The translations under genes were made by a program, and so were the position numbers. A stretch of DNA of 64,000 bases from UBA6163 sp041753075. Lineage in GTDB: Bacteria; Planctomycetota; Planctomycetia; Pirellulales; Pirellulaceae. Under the pieces are notes generated by a model that worked only from the letters and a program-made list of their open reading frames with translations, ran no database searches and had not been told where the DNA came from. Positions 7,884-16,102 of the stretch are shown here, in pieces. The stretch is from assembly GCA_041753075.1 (NCBI GenBank), contig JBGSVE010000057.1, forward strand, positions 1-64,000. Direction: 5' to 3'. How positions within the stretch are numbered: the first letter of the stretch is position 1; the number at the start of each line of letters is the position of its first letter.

Positions 7884-10664
7884 TTACTTGAAATCGCCGG
7901 CGACGGCGATGACCAATCGATCGGGCAGGATGAACTCTTTGAGCGCCGCGTTGACTTGGGGAATCGTCAACTGGGCAATTCGCTTTTCGTAGTCCGATGT
8001 GAACTGGAGCGTTCGCCGATTGAACATCGACGCGAGTAGTTGGCTGGCCAAGCCATCGTCATCGGCGCGACGTACTTTTTCACCTTGCAGGTACGCTTCC
8101 TTAGCGCGCCCAAGTTCGTCTTCGGTCACGCCGCCGGTGCGAATCTTTTCCAACTCCTCGTTGATCACAGTCGTCAATTTTTCGACGTTGTTGGGGTTGG
8201 TGATCGCGTACAACGTGAAATCCGTTCGCTCATCGCGATGGCGACCCGTTACACCGGAGCGAACACCATAGGACAAACCTTCCTGCTGGCGAACTCGATC
8301 GCCAAGACGACTGCTCAGCGTCCCGCCGCCAAGGATGAAGTTTCCGATTTCCAAGGCCGCGAATTCCGGGGCTTCATCGTCAAGCTTGTACTGGGCGCTG
8401 CTGTAGAACACCGCGTTGGATTTGTCGGGCGTTTTGATTCGCGTCGTGCCGCCGGCGACCGACGTGTTCGCCGGACGATCAAATCGCGTGTACGGCTGCT
8501 TCGATTTCCATGTCGAAAACGAATCGGTCAATTGCTGCTTTAATTCGGCGGGCTCGAAGTCGCCGACGACAGCCAACTCGCCGACGCTGGCACCGATGAA
8601 GTCGCGATGCATTTCGCGGATTTGCTCGATCGTGGTGTCGCGATACATTTCCATTTCTTCTTCGAGCGTTGGCACGTAGCGGACGTCCCCTTTGCCATAC
8701 GGTGACAACGTCCGCTGGACGGCCAACGGTGCCAGCGTTTTGGGCTCGGTCAGAGAGCCTTCGATGCTGGTCAAGACTTGACGGCGAAGCACTTCGAGTT
8801 CCGCCGCGTCAAACTTCGGATTCTTCAGGATGTCAACCAACAGGTCGATCACCGCCGGCAGGAATTCACGCTTTGACTTGATGCGAATCTGCAACAAACC
8901 CGGCGTGCTGTTCATCGATAATTCGGCACGAAGTTTCGTCAGCGTGTCTTGGATTTGTTGATACGACTTGGTTTCGGTCCCGCGCTGCATCATTGCCCCA
9001 ACAAGCTCAGCGGCGCCATTGCGACCGCGCAGCGAAGTTTCGTCACCGAACCTGAGCGCCATGCTGAGCGAGACCGATTCGCCACGAGTTTTCTTGGGCA
9101 ACAACGCAAACTCGAAACCGGGGAACAACTCGCCGCGTTCAGTTCGTTTCTCGATCGCCAATGGGTCAACGTCAAACGCTTCGCCAGCGGCAACCGACTC
9201 GCGTCCCTTGTAGCCATCGAGCAGTTTGGCCAAATTCGGTGCCTCGGGAATACTGACCCGTTCGGCTTTTTCGGTCGGGATAAACAAACCGACGGTGCGA
9301 TTGTTGCGGACCAGGTATTTCTTGGCGGCGTCCTGAACTTGTTGCGCCGTGGTTGATTCGATCATGTCGCGATAATGAAAATACAAACGCCAATCACCCT
9401 GCGCCGCCCAATCGCTCAGCGACACAGCGATCCGCTGGGAATCGGACGATTCGATTTCACGTGACTTGAGAATTTGTTGCGATGCACGCTCAACTTCCTC
9501 GTCCGTCACCGGCGCGCTGTCCCATGAATTTTCGAGCACATCGATCATCGCGGCGCGGGCCTTTTCGAGCGATCCGGCTTGGGGCACTTCGACCAACGCA
9601 AAAAACGTGCTGGGGTCGTGCAGCGCCGACGCCATCGCATAGACGTTGCTGGCGATCTCGGTCTCGACGATCTGTTTGTAAAGTCGCCCGCTGGGCTCGT
9701 CGGCCAGCACGTAGACCAACACCTTCAAAGCCGCAAAGTCAGGATGGCTGCTGGCGGGAATGTGGTACGTAGCGCCGGCGTATTGAACATCGCCAACCCG
9801 CCGCAGGACAACCGTTCGTTCGCCGTCTTGAGCCGGTTCGACGGTGTAGGTCGGCTCAATCGGCGTGTCGGGCGTTGCCAGCGAGCCAAAGTTCTTCTGC
9901 AACAGTTCCAGCGCCTTCTGACGCTCGAACTTGCCCGCAACGATCACCATCACATTGTCGGGACGATAATATTTTTTGTAGAACCGACGCAGCGCCACCA
10001 CCGGCACGCGCTCGATGTCACTGCGGTTGCCAATCGTGCTTTTGCCATAGTTGTGCCAGTCGTAAGCCGCCGATTGAATCCGCTGCATCATCACGCCGAC
10101 CGGTGAGTTCTCACCCTGCTCAAATTCGTTTCGCACGACCGTCATTTCGCTGGCCAAGTCTTCGCCGCGAATATGGCTGTTGACCAACCGATCGGCTTCG
10201 AGCGAAATCGCGAACTCGAGATTGCTTTCGTTGGCCGGCAATGTTTCGTAGTAGTTGGTGCGATCGAGCCAAGTGGTGCCGTTGAACTTTGCCCCGCGAT
10301 CTTGCAGCGATTTGGGAACATTGGGATGGTCGGGCGTGCCCTTGAAGAGCATGTGTTCGAGCAAATGCGCCATGCCCGCTTCACCGTAGCCTTCATGCCG
10401 CGAGCCAACAAACACGGTCATATTAACGGTCACCACATCCTTGCTGTCATCGGGAAACAACAATACGCGAACGCCGTTTTCGAGCTGATATTCAGAAATG
10501 CCTTCGATTTCAGTGAGCTGCATGGGAAGTCCATCCGAGTTGGTTGACGTTGGTGCCGGTTGAGCGGACTTGGATTCGGGGGTCGCGTTGTCATCGGCAT
10601 TGGCAGCGGATGAAAACGTGATCGCGATCAGTGTGGTGATGACAAACGAGCGATTGAACAACAT
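7884..10664 (-). CDS. Secreted M16 (pitrilysin-family) zinc metallopeptidase, two-domain form
   Basis: The 926-residue product starts with a signal peptide (MLFNRSFVITTLIAITFSSA, then ADDN). The active half (about residues 60-480) carries the inverted zinc motif H-x-x-E-H in MAHLLEHMLFKGT (His100, Glu103, His104) and the downstream metal-ligand region MTVVRNEFEQGEN. The second half (about 500-926) is the inactive M16 partner domain, with GGGTLSSRLGDRVRQQEGLSYGV. This matches fused PqqL/processing-peptidase-like proteins that degrade peptides in the periplasm. The ATG at 10664 has AGGAG 10 nt upstream, so the 24-codon upstream extension is rejected. It converges on rnd with a 5-bp gap. Confidence 0.92.
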   Translation of the reverse strand: MLFNRSFVITTLIAITFSSAANADDNATPESKSAQPAPTSTNSDGLPMQLTEIEGISEYQLENGVRVLLFPDDSKDVVTVNMTVFVGSRHEGYGEAGMAHLLEHMLFKGTPDHPNVPKSLQDRGAKFNGTTWLDRTNYYETLPANESNLEFAISLEADRLVNSHIRGEDLASEMTVVRNEFEQGENSPVGVMMQRIQSAAYDWHNYGKSTIGNRSDIERVPVVALRRFYKKYYRPDNVMVIVAGKFERQKALELLQKNFGSLATPDTPIEPTYTVEPAQDGERTVVLRRVGDVQYAGATYHIPASSHPDFAALKVLVYVLADEPSGRLYKQIVETEIASNVYAMASALHDPSTFFALVEVPQAGSLEKARAAMIDVLENSWDSAPVTDEEVERASQQILKSREIESSDSQRIAVSLSDWAAQGDWRLYFHYRDMIESTTAQQVQDAAKKYLVRNNRTVGLFIPTEKAERVSIPEAPNLAKLLDGYKGRESVAAGEAFDVDPLAIEKRTERGELFPGFEFALLPKKTRGESVSLSMALRFGDETSLRGRNGAAELVGAMMQRGTETKSYQQIQDTLTKLRAELSMNSTPGLLQIRIKSKREFLPAVIDLLVDILKNPKFDAAELEVLRRQVLTSIEGSLTEPKTLAPLAVQRTLSPYGKGDVRYVPTLEEEMEMYRDTTIEQIREMHRDFIGASVGELAVVGDFEPAELKQQLTDSFSTWKSKQPYTRFDRPANTSVAGGTTRIKTPDKSNAVFYSSAQYKLDDEAPEFAALEIGNFILGGGTLSSRLGDRVRQQEGLSYGVRSGVTGRHRDERTDFTLYAITNPNNVEKLTTVINEELEKIRTGGVTEDELGRAKEAYLQGEKVRRADDDGLASQLLASMFNRRTLQFTSDYEKRIAQLTIPQVNAALKEFILPDRLVIAVAGDFK

Positions 10665-10908
10665 GATGGATTTACTCCTATTCGTGGCGGTTATCGACAC
10701 GGGTAATCCTACCCCATCGGATCGCGACTTGGGCATGGGACATGCCGCGATGCAACCCCGTCGGGATCGGAGTTTGTGTTCCGTTTTTTGTCCGAAGATG
10801 CGGTCCGCTCAATCTCCGGCCAATGGCGACAACGCCAGCGGCGTGGGAACATCGGAGCATCACCGCAGAAAAACGCGACTTATTTATCGTACGTCCATCG
10901 AAACTTAT

Positions 10909-11478
10909 TTACTGTGGCGCAGGCTCTTGCTTTGGGTCGCTCTGTGCGGCGGGATGGAAAACGAACAGCAAACGGGGGTTCAATGCCGCAGCATGATAGG
11001 CACTGATTTCGGGCGGCGTGTCGTTCGAAAGAAAGTACACGTGTGCCGCCGTCTTCAACTGCTGTTGTACCTGCTGCGACGAAAGTTTATTGCCTTGTAA
11101 ATCCCAGGCTACCAGCTCGGAAATCGGCAGATCCTTGCGTGTTGCACGGTCAATCACCCGCACCTGATAGCTTTGTTCTAGCGTCTCTGTATAAGGCACC
11201 TGAACGGTGTACTCCTGCTCGACGGACTTACCGTCGACTTCAGCGGTCTTGATTCGAGCTTCCTGGCGAAACTTTGTGACAGGCACCATTCGGGAGCGCG
11301 TTTCCGATTTGCAGTCGGGCATCAGGATCGAAACCGTACTTTCGTCAATGGCCTTCGCAACGACGATGTTCGCAAAATCAAACGTTGGGGGTCCGCAAAT
11401 TTGCCACTTCGATGCGTCCTGACACAGTCCTACAGACCCAACAAAGCTGATTGCGAAAGCGATAATGAGAAATTTCAC
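10909..11478 (-). CDS. Hypothetical secreted protein (189 aa)
   Basis: The protein begins with a clear signal peptide (MKFLIIAFAISFVGSVGLCQ) and is otherwise hydrophilic. Its centre has a valine-rich, beta-strand-like segment with repeated phrases of the type EQEYTVQVPYTETLEQSYQV. I recall similar V-P-Y-T-E phrasing in planctomycete secreted proteins of unknown role. The C terminus is Pro/Gln-rich. It is transcribed alone, towards the M16 peptidase gene but 244 bp upstream of it. No catalytic motif is recognisable. Confidence 0.7.
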   Translation of the reverse strand: MKFLIIAFAISFVGSVGLCQDASKWQICGPPTFDFANIVVAKAIDESTVSILMPDCKSETRSRMVPVTKFRQEARIKTAEVDGKSVEQEYTVQVPYTETLEQSYQVRVIDRATRKDLPISELVAWDLQGNKLSSQQVQQQLKTAAHVYFLSNDTPPEISAYHAAALNPRLLFVFHPAAQSDPKQEPAPQ

Positions 11479-11622
11479 AGCGGATCCTAAACTTTAAATA
11501 AATGAACGACACAGTTGTCCTGGGGGGGAATGTATCGGACCGTCAGTTGAGGGGCAAGTTTTGAGCTGAGCATTTGCTCCCTTACGCTTCGGGTTGATAT
11601 TTGGAGAACTCGTTTGCCCTCT

Positions 11623-11766
11623 GGGCCTATATTGAGGCCCTAAGGAACGAGCGGTCAATTACTAGAGTAGCCGAACTCGCCAGAGTTCGGATTACCTGCG
11701 TTTTCCGAACTCTGGCGACTTCGGCTACATTGAAGTCCGACACTTATTCTCCGCTCGTTGCTAAGT
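11623..11766. repeat. Composite MITE-like palindromic element upstream of the SDR gene
   Basis: The core is a 24-bp inverted repeat with one mismatch: the left arm 11667-11690 starts GTAGCCGAACTCG, the right arm 11705-11728 ends CGACTTCGGCTAC, and the loop is 14 nt. An outer pair, AACGAGCGG (11646-11654) and CCGCTCGTT (11751-11759), is perfectly complementary and partly extends outward to 11639/11766. A separate small hairpin GGGCCT/AGGCCC (11623-11640) abuts the left end. Together they fill most of the 347-bp gene-free stretch 11479-11825. Terminal inverted repeats around an internal palindrome without coding capacity fit a non-autonomous mobile element. Confidence 0.75.
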
Positions 11767-11825
11767 TGACTGGGCGATACCATGGACGACTGAGGTCCAA
11801 GTTAAGACTCGTTGAGCCATTTTGT

Positions 11826-12560
11826 ATGTCGCATTGCTATTTGGTAATTGGTGCCGCTGGAGGAATCGGGTCCGAGCTGTCGCGGCGATTGGTGGCGACG
11901 GGTCATCGCGTACTGTTGTGCGGGCGTAGCGTGTCGCCGCTGGTCGAACTCGGACGCGAGTTGTCGCAGCCAATCGCCGTGCTTGATGCTAAAGATTGGT
12001 CGGCAACCAAGGCGGCGGTTGAGAAAGCTGTGGCCGAGTTCGGTGTGCTCAACGGTGCGGTGAATTTGGCGGGTTCAGTCTTATTGAAACCGGCGCACTT
12101 GACGACGCCAGACGAATGGCGCGAGACGGTCGATCAAAACCTGACCACGGCGATGGGGTTGGTGAAGTACGCCGCACCGGCGATGCGCAGCGGCGGCGGT
12201 TCGATCGTGCTAATGAGCAGCGGTGCGGCGGCGATTGGATTGCCTAGCCACGAAGCCATTGCCGCAGTGAAGGCTGGCATCGAGGGCTTGGTCCGCTCCG
12301 CTGCGGCAACGTATTGTTCAGCAAACATACGAATTAACGCGGTCGCGCCGGGGCTGACGCAAACGCCGCTGACAAAACGCATTTGGGAAAACCAGCGCGG
12401 AGCCGATGCGTCACGCGCGATGCATCCGCTGGGGCGATTGGGTGAACCAAGCGACATTGCCTCCGCGATTGCTTGGTTGCTTGATCCGGCCCAAACTTGG
12501 ATCACGGCGCAAACCATCGCGGTCGATGGCGGCTTGAGTACGCTCAAGGCCGGTCGCTAA
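11826..12560 (+). CDS. SDR-family protein lacking the catalytic tyrosine
   Basis: The 244-residue protein has a Rossmann fold with the nucleotide-binding motif GAAGGIGSE (Gly9-Gly15), NLAG near 80, an Asn at 105, Ser131/132, and the late motif RINAVAPGLTQTPLT. The usual active-site YxxxK reads IAAVK (Ile145, Lys149), so the catalytic Tyr is replaced by Ile. A C-terminal IAVDGGLSTL matches classical SDRs. The start is the ATG at 11826. The frame extends 225 nt upstream only through the palindromic repeat. The protein may bind NAD(P) without classical dehydrogenase chemistry, or another residue may take over. Substrate is unknown. Confidence 0.85.
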   Translation: MSHCYLVIGAAGGIGSELSRRLVATGHRVLLCGRSVSPLVELGRELSQPIAVLDAKDWSATKAAVEKAVAEFGVLNGAVNLAGSVLLKPAHLTTPDEWRETVDQNLTTAMGLVKYAAPAMRSGGGSIVLMSSGAAAIGLPSHEAIAAVKAGIEGLVRSAAATYCSANIRINAVAPGLTQTPLTKRIWENQRGADASRAMHPLGRLGEPSDIASAIAWLLDPAQTWITAQTIAVDGGLSTLKAGR

Positions 12561-12790
12561 GTTTTATACGATGCGCCGCCGTCGTGCTGTTATGACGACC
12601 GCGCGGCTTAGAAACAGTGCTTTGATTCGTACCGGGGGCTGGTGAACGGCGGTGGTTGTGTCCTATAATCCGTGACCGCCGGCAATCGTTTTGGGCCGGG
12701 AAAAACCGCAAAAGACGAAATATTTCAGCCCGTCGTAATAGTGGCTGAGCGGTCGCCCTTAGGTTTGGTTTCTTGGGAGTTTGAATCACC

Positions 12791-13819
12791 GTGGCAATTC
12801 GAGTCGCAATCAACGGGTTTGGTCGTATCGGTCGCTTGACGTTCCGCAATTTGATGGAGCGATCCAGCGAATTTGAGGTCGTGGCAGTGAACGATCTGAC
12901 AGACAACCAAACCTTGGCAACCTTGCTGAAGTATGACAGCACCCACGGGCGCTATCCGGGAACCGTCGAGTACGACGACAATTTCTTGATCGTTGATGGT
13001 AAGAAAATCCACGCGTTAGCCGAACGCAGCCCCGCGGCATTGCCTTGGAAGGAACACAACGTCGATATCGTGATCGAATCGACCGGATTCTTCACATCGC
13101 GCGCCGCGAATGGGAAGCCCGGCTACGACAGCCACCTCGAAGCCGGTTGCAAGAAAGTCGTCTTGAGCGCTCCGGCGAAGGACGGTGCGGACCTGACCTG
13201 CGTAATGGGTGTCAACGACAACATGTTGACGAAGGAGATGAAGTGCGTTTCCAACGCCAGTTGCACGACAAACTGCTTGGCTCCGGTTGCCAAGGTGTTG
13301 CATGAAACCTTTGGTATTGAATCAGGTTTGATGACCACGGTCCACGCCTACACCAATGACCAAAAGGTACAAGATCAACCGCACGAAGACCTTTATCGCA
13401 GTCGCGCCGCCGCGACCAACATCATTCCGACGACCACTGGCGCGGCAAAGGCAGTCGCCCTTGTGATCCCAGAACTCAAGGGCAAGTTCACGGGGATCGC
13501 GATGCGAGTTCCCGTGCCAACGGGCAGCGTCGTTGACTTGACCGTTAACCTTAACAAGGAGACCGACGCAGAGTCGATCAACGCCGCGATGAAAGCCGCC
13601 GCCGATGGTCCGCTCAAGGGAATCCTCTACTACACAACCGATCCGCTGGTCAGCAGCGACATCATTCACGATCCGCACAGCAGTATTTTTGCCGCTGACT
13701 TCACCCAGGTTCTTGGTGGCAAAGGCAAATTTGCCAAGGTCATCAGTTGGTACGACAACGAGTGGGGTTATAGCTGTCGCACCGCCGACCTGGTGGCCAA
13801 GCTCGGCACGATGATGTAG
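12791..13819 (+). CDS. gap: Type I glyceraldehyde-3-phosphate dehydrogenase
   Basis: The glycolytic enzyme (342 residues) has the N-terminal NAD-binding motif VAINGFGRIGRLTFRN and the active-site segment SNASCTTNCLAP with the catalytic Cys158. HAYTNDQKVQDQPHEDLYRSRAAA and the C-terminal SWYDNEWGYSCR are also present. The start is a GTG at 12791 with GGGAG about 12 nt upstream. The 230-bp leader contains a perfect TATAAT at 12664-12669, but I see no convincing -35 box. A compact GC-rich hairpin follows the gene. Confidence 0.97.
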   Translation: MAIRVAINGFGRIGRLTFRNLMERSSEFEVVAVNDLTDNQTLATLLKYDSTHGRYPGTVEYDDNFLIVDGKKIHALAERSPAALPWKEHNVDIVIESTGFFTSRAANGKPGYDSHLEAGCKKVVLSAPAKDGADLTCVMGVNDNMLTKEMKCVSNASCTTNCLAPVAKVLHETFGIESGLMTTVHAYTNDQKVQDQPHEDLYRSRAAATNIIPTTTGAAKAVALVIPELKGKFTGIAMRVPVPTGSVVDLTVNLNKETDAESINAAMKAAADGPLKGILYYTTDPLVSSDIIHDPHSSIFAADFTQVLGGKGKFAKVISWYDNEWGYSCRTADLVAKLGTMM

Positions 13820-13864
13820 GCGGTAATGATCTGTTTCATTCCGAAGGACTTGTTTTCACTTCCG

Positions 13865-13878
13865 CCGGGCTTGCCCGG
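13865..13878. terminator. Possible terminator hairpin after gap
   Basis: CCGGGC and GCCCGG form a compact palindrome 45 bp after the gap stop codon. No T run follows, so it is only a weak candidate for an intrinsic terminator between the convergent genes gap and the Uma2-like gene. Confidence 0.3.
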
Positions 13879-13920
13879 TCGAAGCGTTAACGGTGGGTAC
13901 CGGTATTCCAAACGCCTTTA

Positions 13921-14370
13921 TCAATTTTGAGTTGGTCGCAGGATTCTTTCTAACGCTAACTGATTTTGCTTGGCATCAAATACCGCGACAACCGGTATTT
14001 GAAAACCGTATTCAACGACCGATTCGATTTCGCCTTCGGTTAGTTCATGCGTTTTGGCAGGCGAGTGCATGATGACTTCACCGGCAATGAATTCAGCTTT
14101 GCCAGCGGGTGTCAGCCCGTCGCGAAAAGCTTCGCGACGACGTTGTTCATCGCGCAGTTGCGAATCGATGCTTTCGGCAATTCGCGGCAGATCAGGTCGC
14201 GACATGAGCGACGCCACTTCGGATTCTTCCAGCATGGGCACATTTCCATCAATTGGAAACAAATAGCAACAAGCACCGGCTTTCACGCCACTATCAGCTT
14301 CTAAGATTGTAGCCGCAAAGTATCCCGCTAGGATCGAACGAAAATAGGTCGCTGGGGCTTCCAGCCACAT
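13921..14370 (-). CDS. Short Uma2-like (DUF820) protein, probably internally deleted
   Basis: The 149-residue product contains LTPAGKAEFIAGEVIMHSPA, which matches the N-terminal signature of Uma2 (DUF820) proteins, a PD-(D/E)XK-like family that is widespread in planctomycetes and cyanobacteria. Family members usually continue for another 120 residues with the catalytic acidic residues. Here the sequence jumps straight to a tail resembling the family C terminus (IPVVAVFDAKQNQLALERIL). The catalytic core therefore appears missing. The ATG at 14370 overlaps the stop of the PEP-CTERM gene (TAATG). An inner Met at about residue 46 would start closer to the usual family N terminus. Confidence 0.5.
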   Translation of the reverse strand: MWLEAPATYFRSILAGYFAATILEADSGVKAGACCYLFPIDGNVPMLEESEVASLMSRPDLPRIAESIDSQLRDEQRRREAFRDGLTPAGKAEFIAGEVIMHSPAKTHELTEGEIESVVEYGFQIPVVAVFDAKQNQLALERILRPTQN

Positions 14371-15176
14371 TAACGGGCGGAGCGTCGTCGAACACAGCGC
14401 GCCAACCCCAATGCACCGGCGATGATTAACCAGCTAGGTTCGGGGACGGCCGTGAGACTCAATTTGAGCGCGTCGTAGGAATCGCCGTTGAAGCGAAAAC
14501 GCAGATAGGTGTCGGCCTCCCAAGCCAACAGTTGCGATTGGCTCGCGGTGATCAAGCCATCGCTGTCGCCGGGAAGCGGTGTAAATTGGGTGCCGTTACT
14601 GATGCCGACAAACGATTCGATTGGTCCGAATTGGTCGGTTCCGGCGGTGGCTCCAACGTAGGCAAAGACGATATCGTCTTTGCGGAAATCAGTACCGCGA
14701 ATCGTGGTATCGGTCTCGAACCATAACGCCTGAATGCTGCGATCCGTCGGCGGCAGCGTATCGCCAGCCACCAGTTCGTTGAACAGTCTCGCACGTTGCC
14801 ATGTCACGCCCAAGTAGCTGCCGGGGACCGAGTGATTGATGATCGCGTTATCGGCGGAGGGCTCGAAGACGATGTCGTCCCAGAGTGGCGAGATGCGAGC
14901 AACGGTTTGCGAGCCGCCGGCAACAGGAAAGAAGTCCCCATTGTTGGAGAAATTCAGATTGCCATTTTCCGCGACGTAAATGTCAGCGACGGATTGGCCA
15001 TAAAACAACCCGCCGAAGTTGTTTTGTGAAAAGAGCACGGTGGCGTCGTCATCGAAGTTACTGCTAGTAAACAACAAGGTTCCACCATCGGGTTCGACCA
15101 GCAGCGCTGCACATGCCCGTTGCGATTGGATTGCGGCGATGAGCGACAAGCACAAAATTAAAAAAGGCAAACGCAT
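14370..15176 (-). CDS. PEP-CTERM sorted exported protein
   Basis: The 268-residue protein has an N-terminal signal peptide (MRLPFLILCLSLIAAIQSQ...ACA) and a C-terminal PEP-CTERM tail: VPEPSWLI, a short hydrophobic stretch, then RCVRRR. Such tails are recognised by exosortases for cell-surface sorting. The body contains phrases such as SPLWDDIVFEP and LGVTWQRARLFN that resemble nidogen-like (NIDO) domains. The ATG at 15176 has AAGGA 5 nt upstream. No exosortase lies in this window. It is divergent from the glutamine amidotransferase gene. Confidence 0.85.
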   Translation of the reverse strand: MRLPFLILCLSLIAAIQSQRACAALLVEPDGGTLLFTSSNFDDDATVLFSQNNFGGLFYGQSVADIYVAENGNLNFSNNGDFFPVAGGSQTVARISPLWDDIVFEPSADNAIINHSVPGSYLGVTWQRARLFNELVAGDTLPPTDRSIQALWFETDTTIRGTDFRKDDIVFAYVGATAGTDQFGPIESFVGISNGTQFTPLPGDSDGLITASQSQLLAWEADTYLRFRFNGDSYDALKLSLTAVPEPSWLIIAGALGLARCVRRRSAR

Positions 15177-15276
15177 CTCGATCCTTCATTGCGTGGTCAT
15201 GAACCAGCAAGTTTATCCAGCTGGTTATGATGCGTCGAGGTTGATTGCTGCGTTGCGTTTCCGTGGGGCGATTGTG

Positions 15277-16098
15277 ATGTGCCGATTGTTTGCCGTGCGT
15301 GCCAGCCACTCCCGTGGGTATGCCGCCGAATTGCTCGACAGCGAGAATGCGCTGATTTGTCAAAGTCGCTGTGACTACCTTGGCCGCGACCACAGCGATG
15401 GTTGGGGTGTGGCGTATTATCGTGGCAACGAGGCGATCGTGCGCCGCAGCGTGACGGCGGCGGGATCGGATCTCAATTTTGACTTCGCATGTCGCGAGGC
15501 GAAGTCGGGGACGCTGGTGGTTCATGTTCGGCGAGCGTCCAAGGGGGTTCGCTCGCCGGCGAATTGTCATCCGTTTGTGCATGGACGCTGGACGTTCATG
15601 CACAACGGCACAATTACCGCGATCGAGGCGCTGCGTGAATCGATGTTGAGCGAGTTGACGTTGTCGCTGCGCAAACGAGTCCAGGGACAAACCGACAGCG
15701 AATTGTTGTTCTATTGGTTGCTGCGTCGCCTTGGCCAACAGCACGCAATGAAGGGCGATCGCTGCTTAAGTCTGGCCAAAATGCGACAGGTGATTGCGTC
15801 GTCATTGGCTGAATTGGACCAACGAAACGACGCCTGCGAATCGCCCCGCCAAGTTGCCGGTACGGCCAAATTAAATGTCGTGCTGACCAATGGCGGCGTC
15901 ATGGTCGCCAGCCGCATGCGCAATTCGCTGTTCTGGCTGCAGCGCGAACAACTCAACCCTGGCGGGCGAGACTTTCGCGCCTGCCTGATCGCATCGGAAC
16001 CGATTGCGGGCGAACCTTGGCAGGAAGTCGACGACTTGAGCGTAATGTCGGTTTCCAGCGGCGGCGTCGTGGTTCACCAGTGGATCGAGTATCCTTAA
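15277..16098 (+). CDS. Class II glutamine amidotransferase (YafJ-like)
   Basis: The start is placed at the ATG of MCRLFAVRAS because class II (Ntn-type) amidotransferases need the nucleophilic Cys directly after the initiator Met. The frame is open further upstream, but that would bury the Cys. Other family features are DYLGRDHSDGWGVAYY, VVHVRRASKG, and the substrate loop around FMHNGTITAIEAL. The 273-residue protein would hydrolyse glutamine; the acceptor is unknown. It ends only 4 bp before rnr, so the two are likely co-transcribed. Confidence 0.85.
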   Translation: MCRLFAVRASHSRGYAAELLDSENALICQSRCDYLGRDHSDGWGVAYYRGNEAIVRRSVTAAGSDLNFDFACREAKSGTLVVHVRRASKGVRSPANCHPFVHGRWTFMHNGTITAIEALRESMLSELTLSLRKRVQGQTDSELLFYWLLRRLGQQHAMKGDRCLSLAKMRQVIASSLAELDQRNDACESPRQVAGTAKLNVVLTNGGVMVASRMRNSLFWLQREQLNPGGRDFRACLIASEPIAGEPWQEVDDLSVMSVSSGGVVVHQWIEYP

Positions 16099-16102
16099 TC
16101 AC

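Noticed and set aside
11601..11825. N-terminal extension of the SDR frame
   Set aside because: It is encoded by the palindromic element and the Rossmann fold starts exactly at the ATG 11826.
12601..12790. Promoter of gap at TATAAT 12664
   Set aside because: The -10 box is perfect, but no acceptable -35 lies 16-18 bp upstream, and planctomycete promoters are poorly defined.
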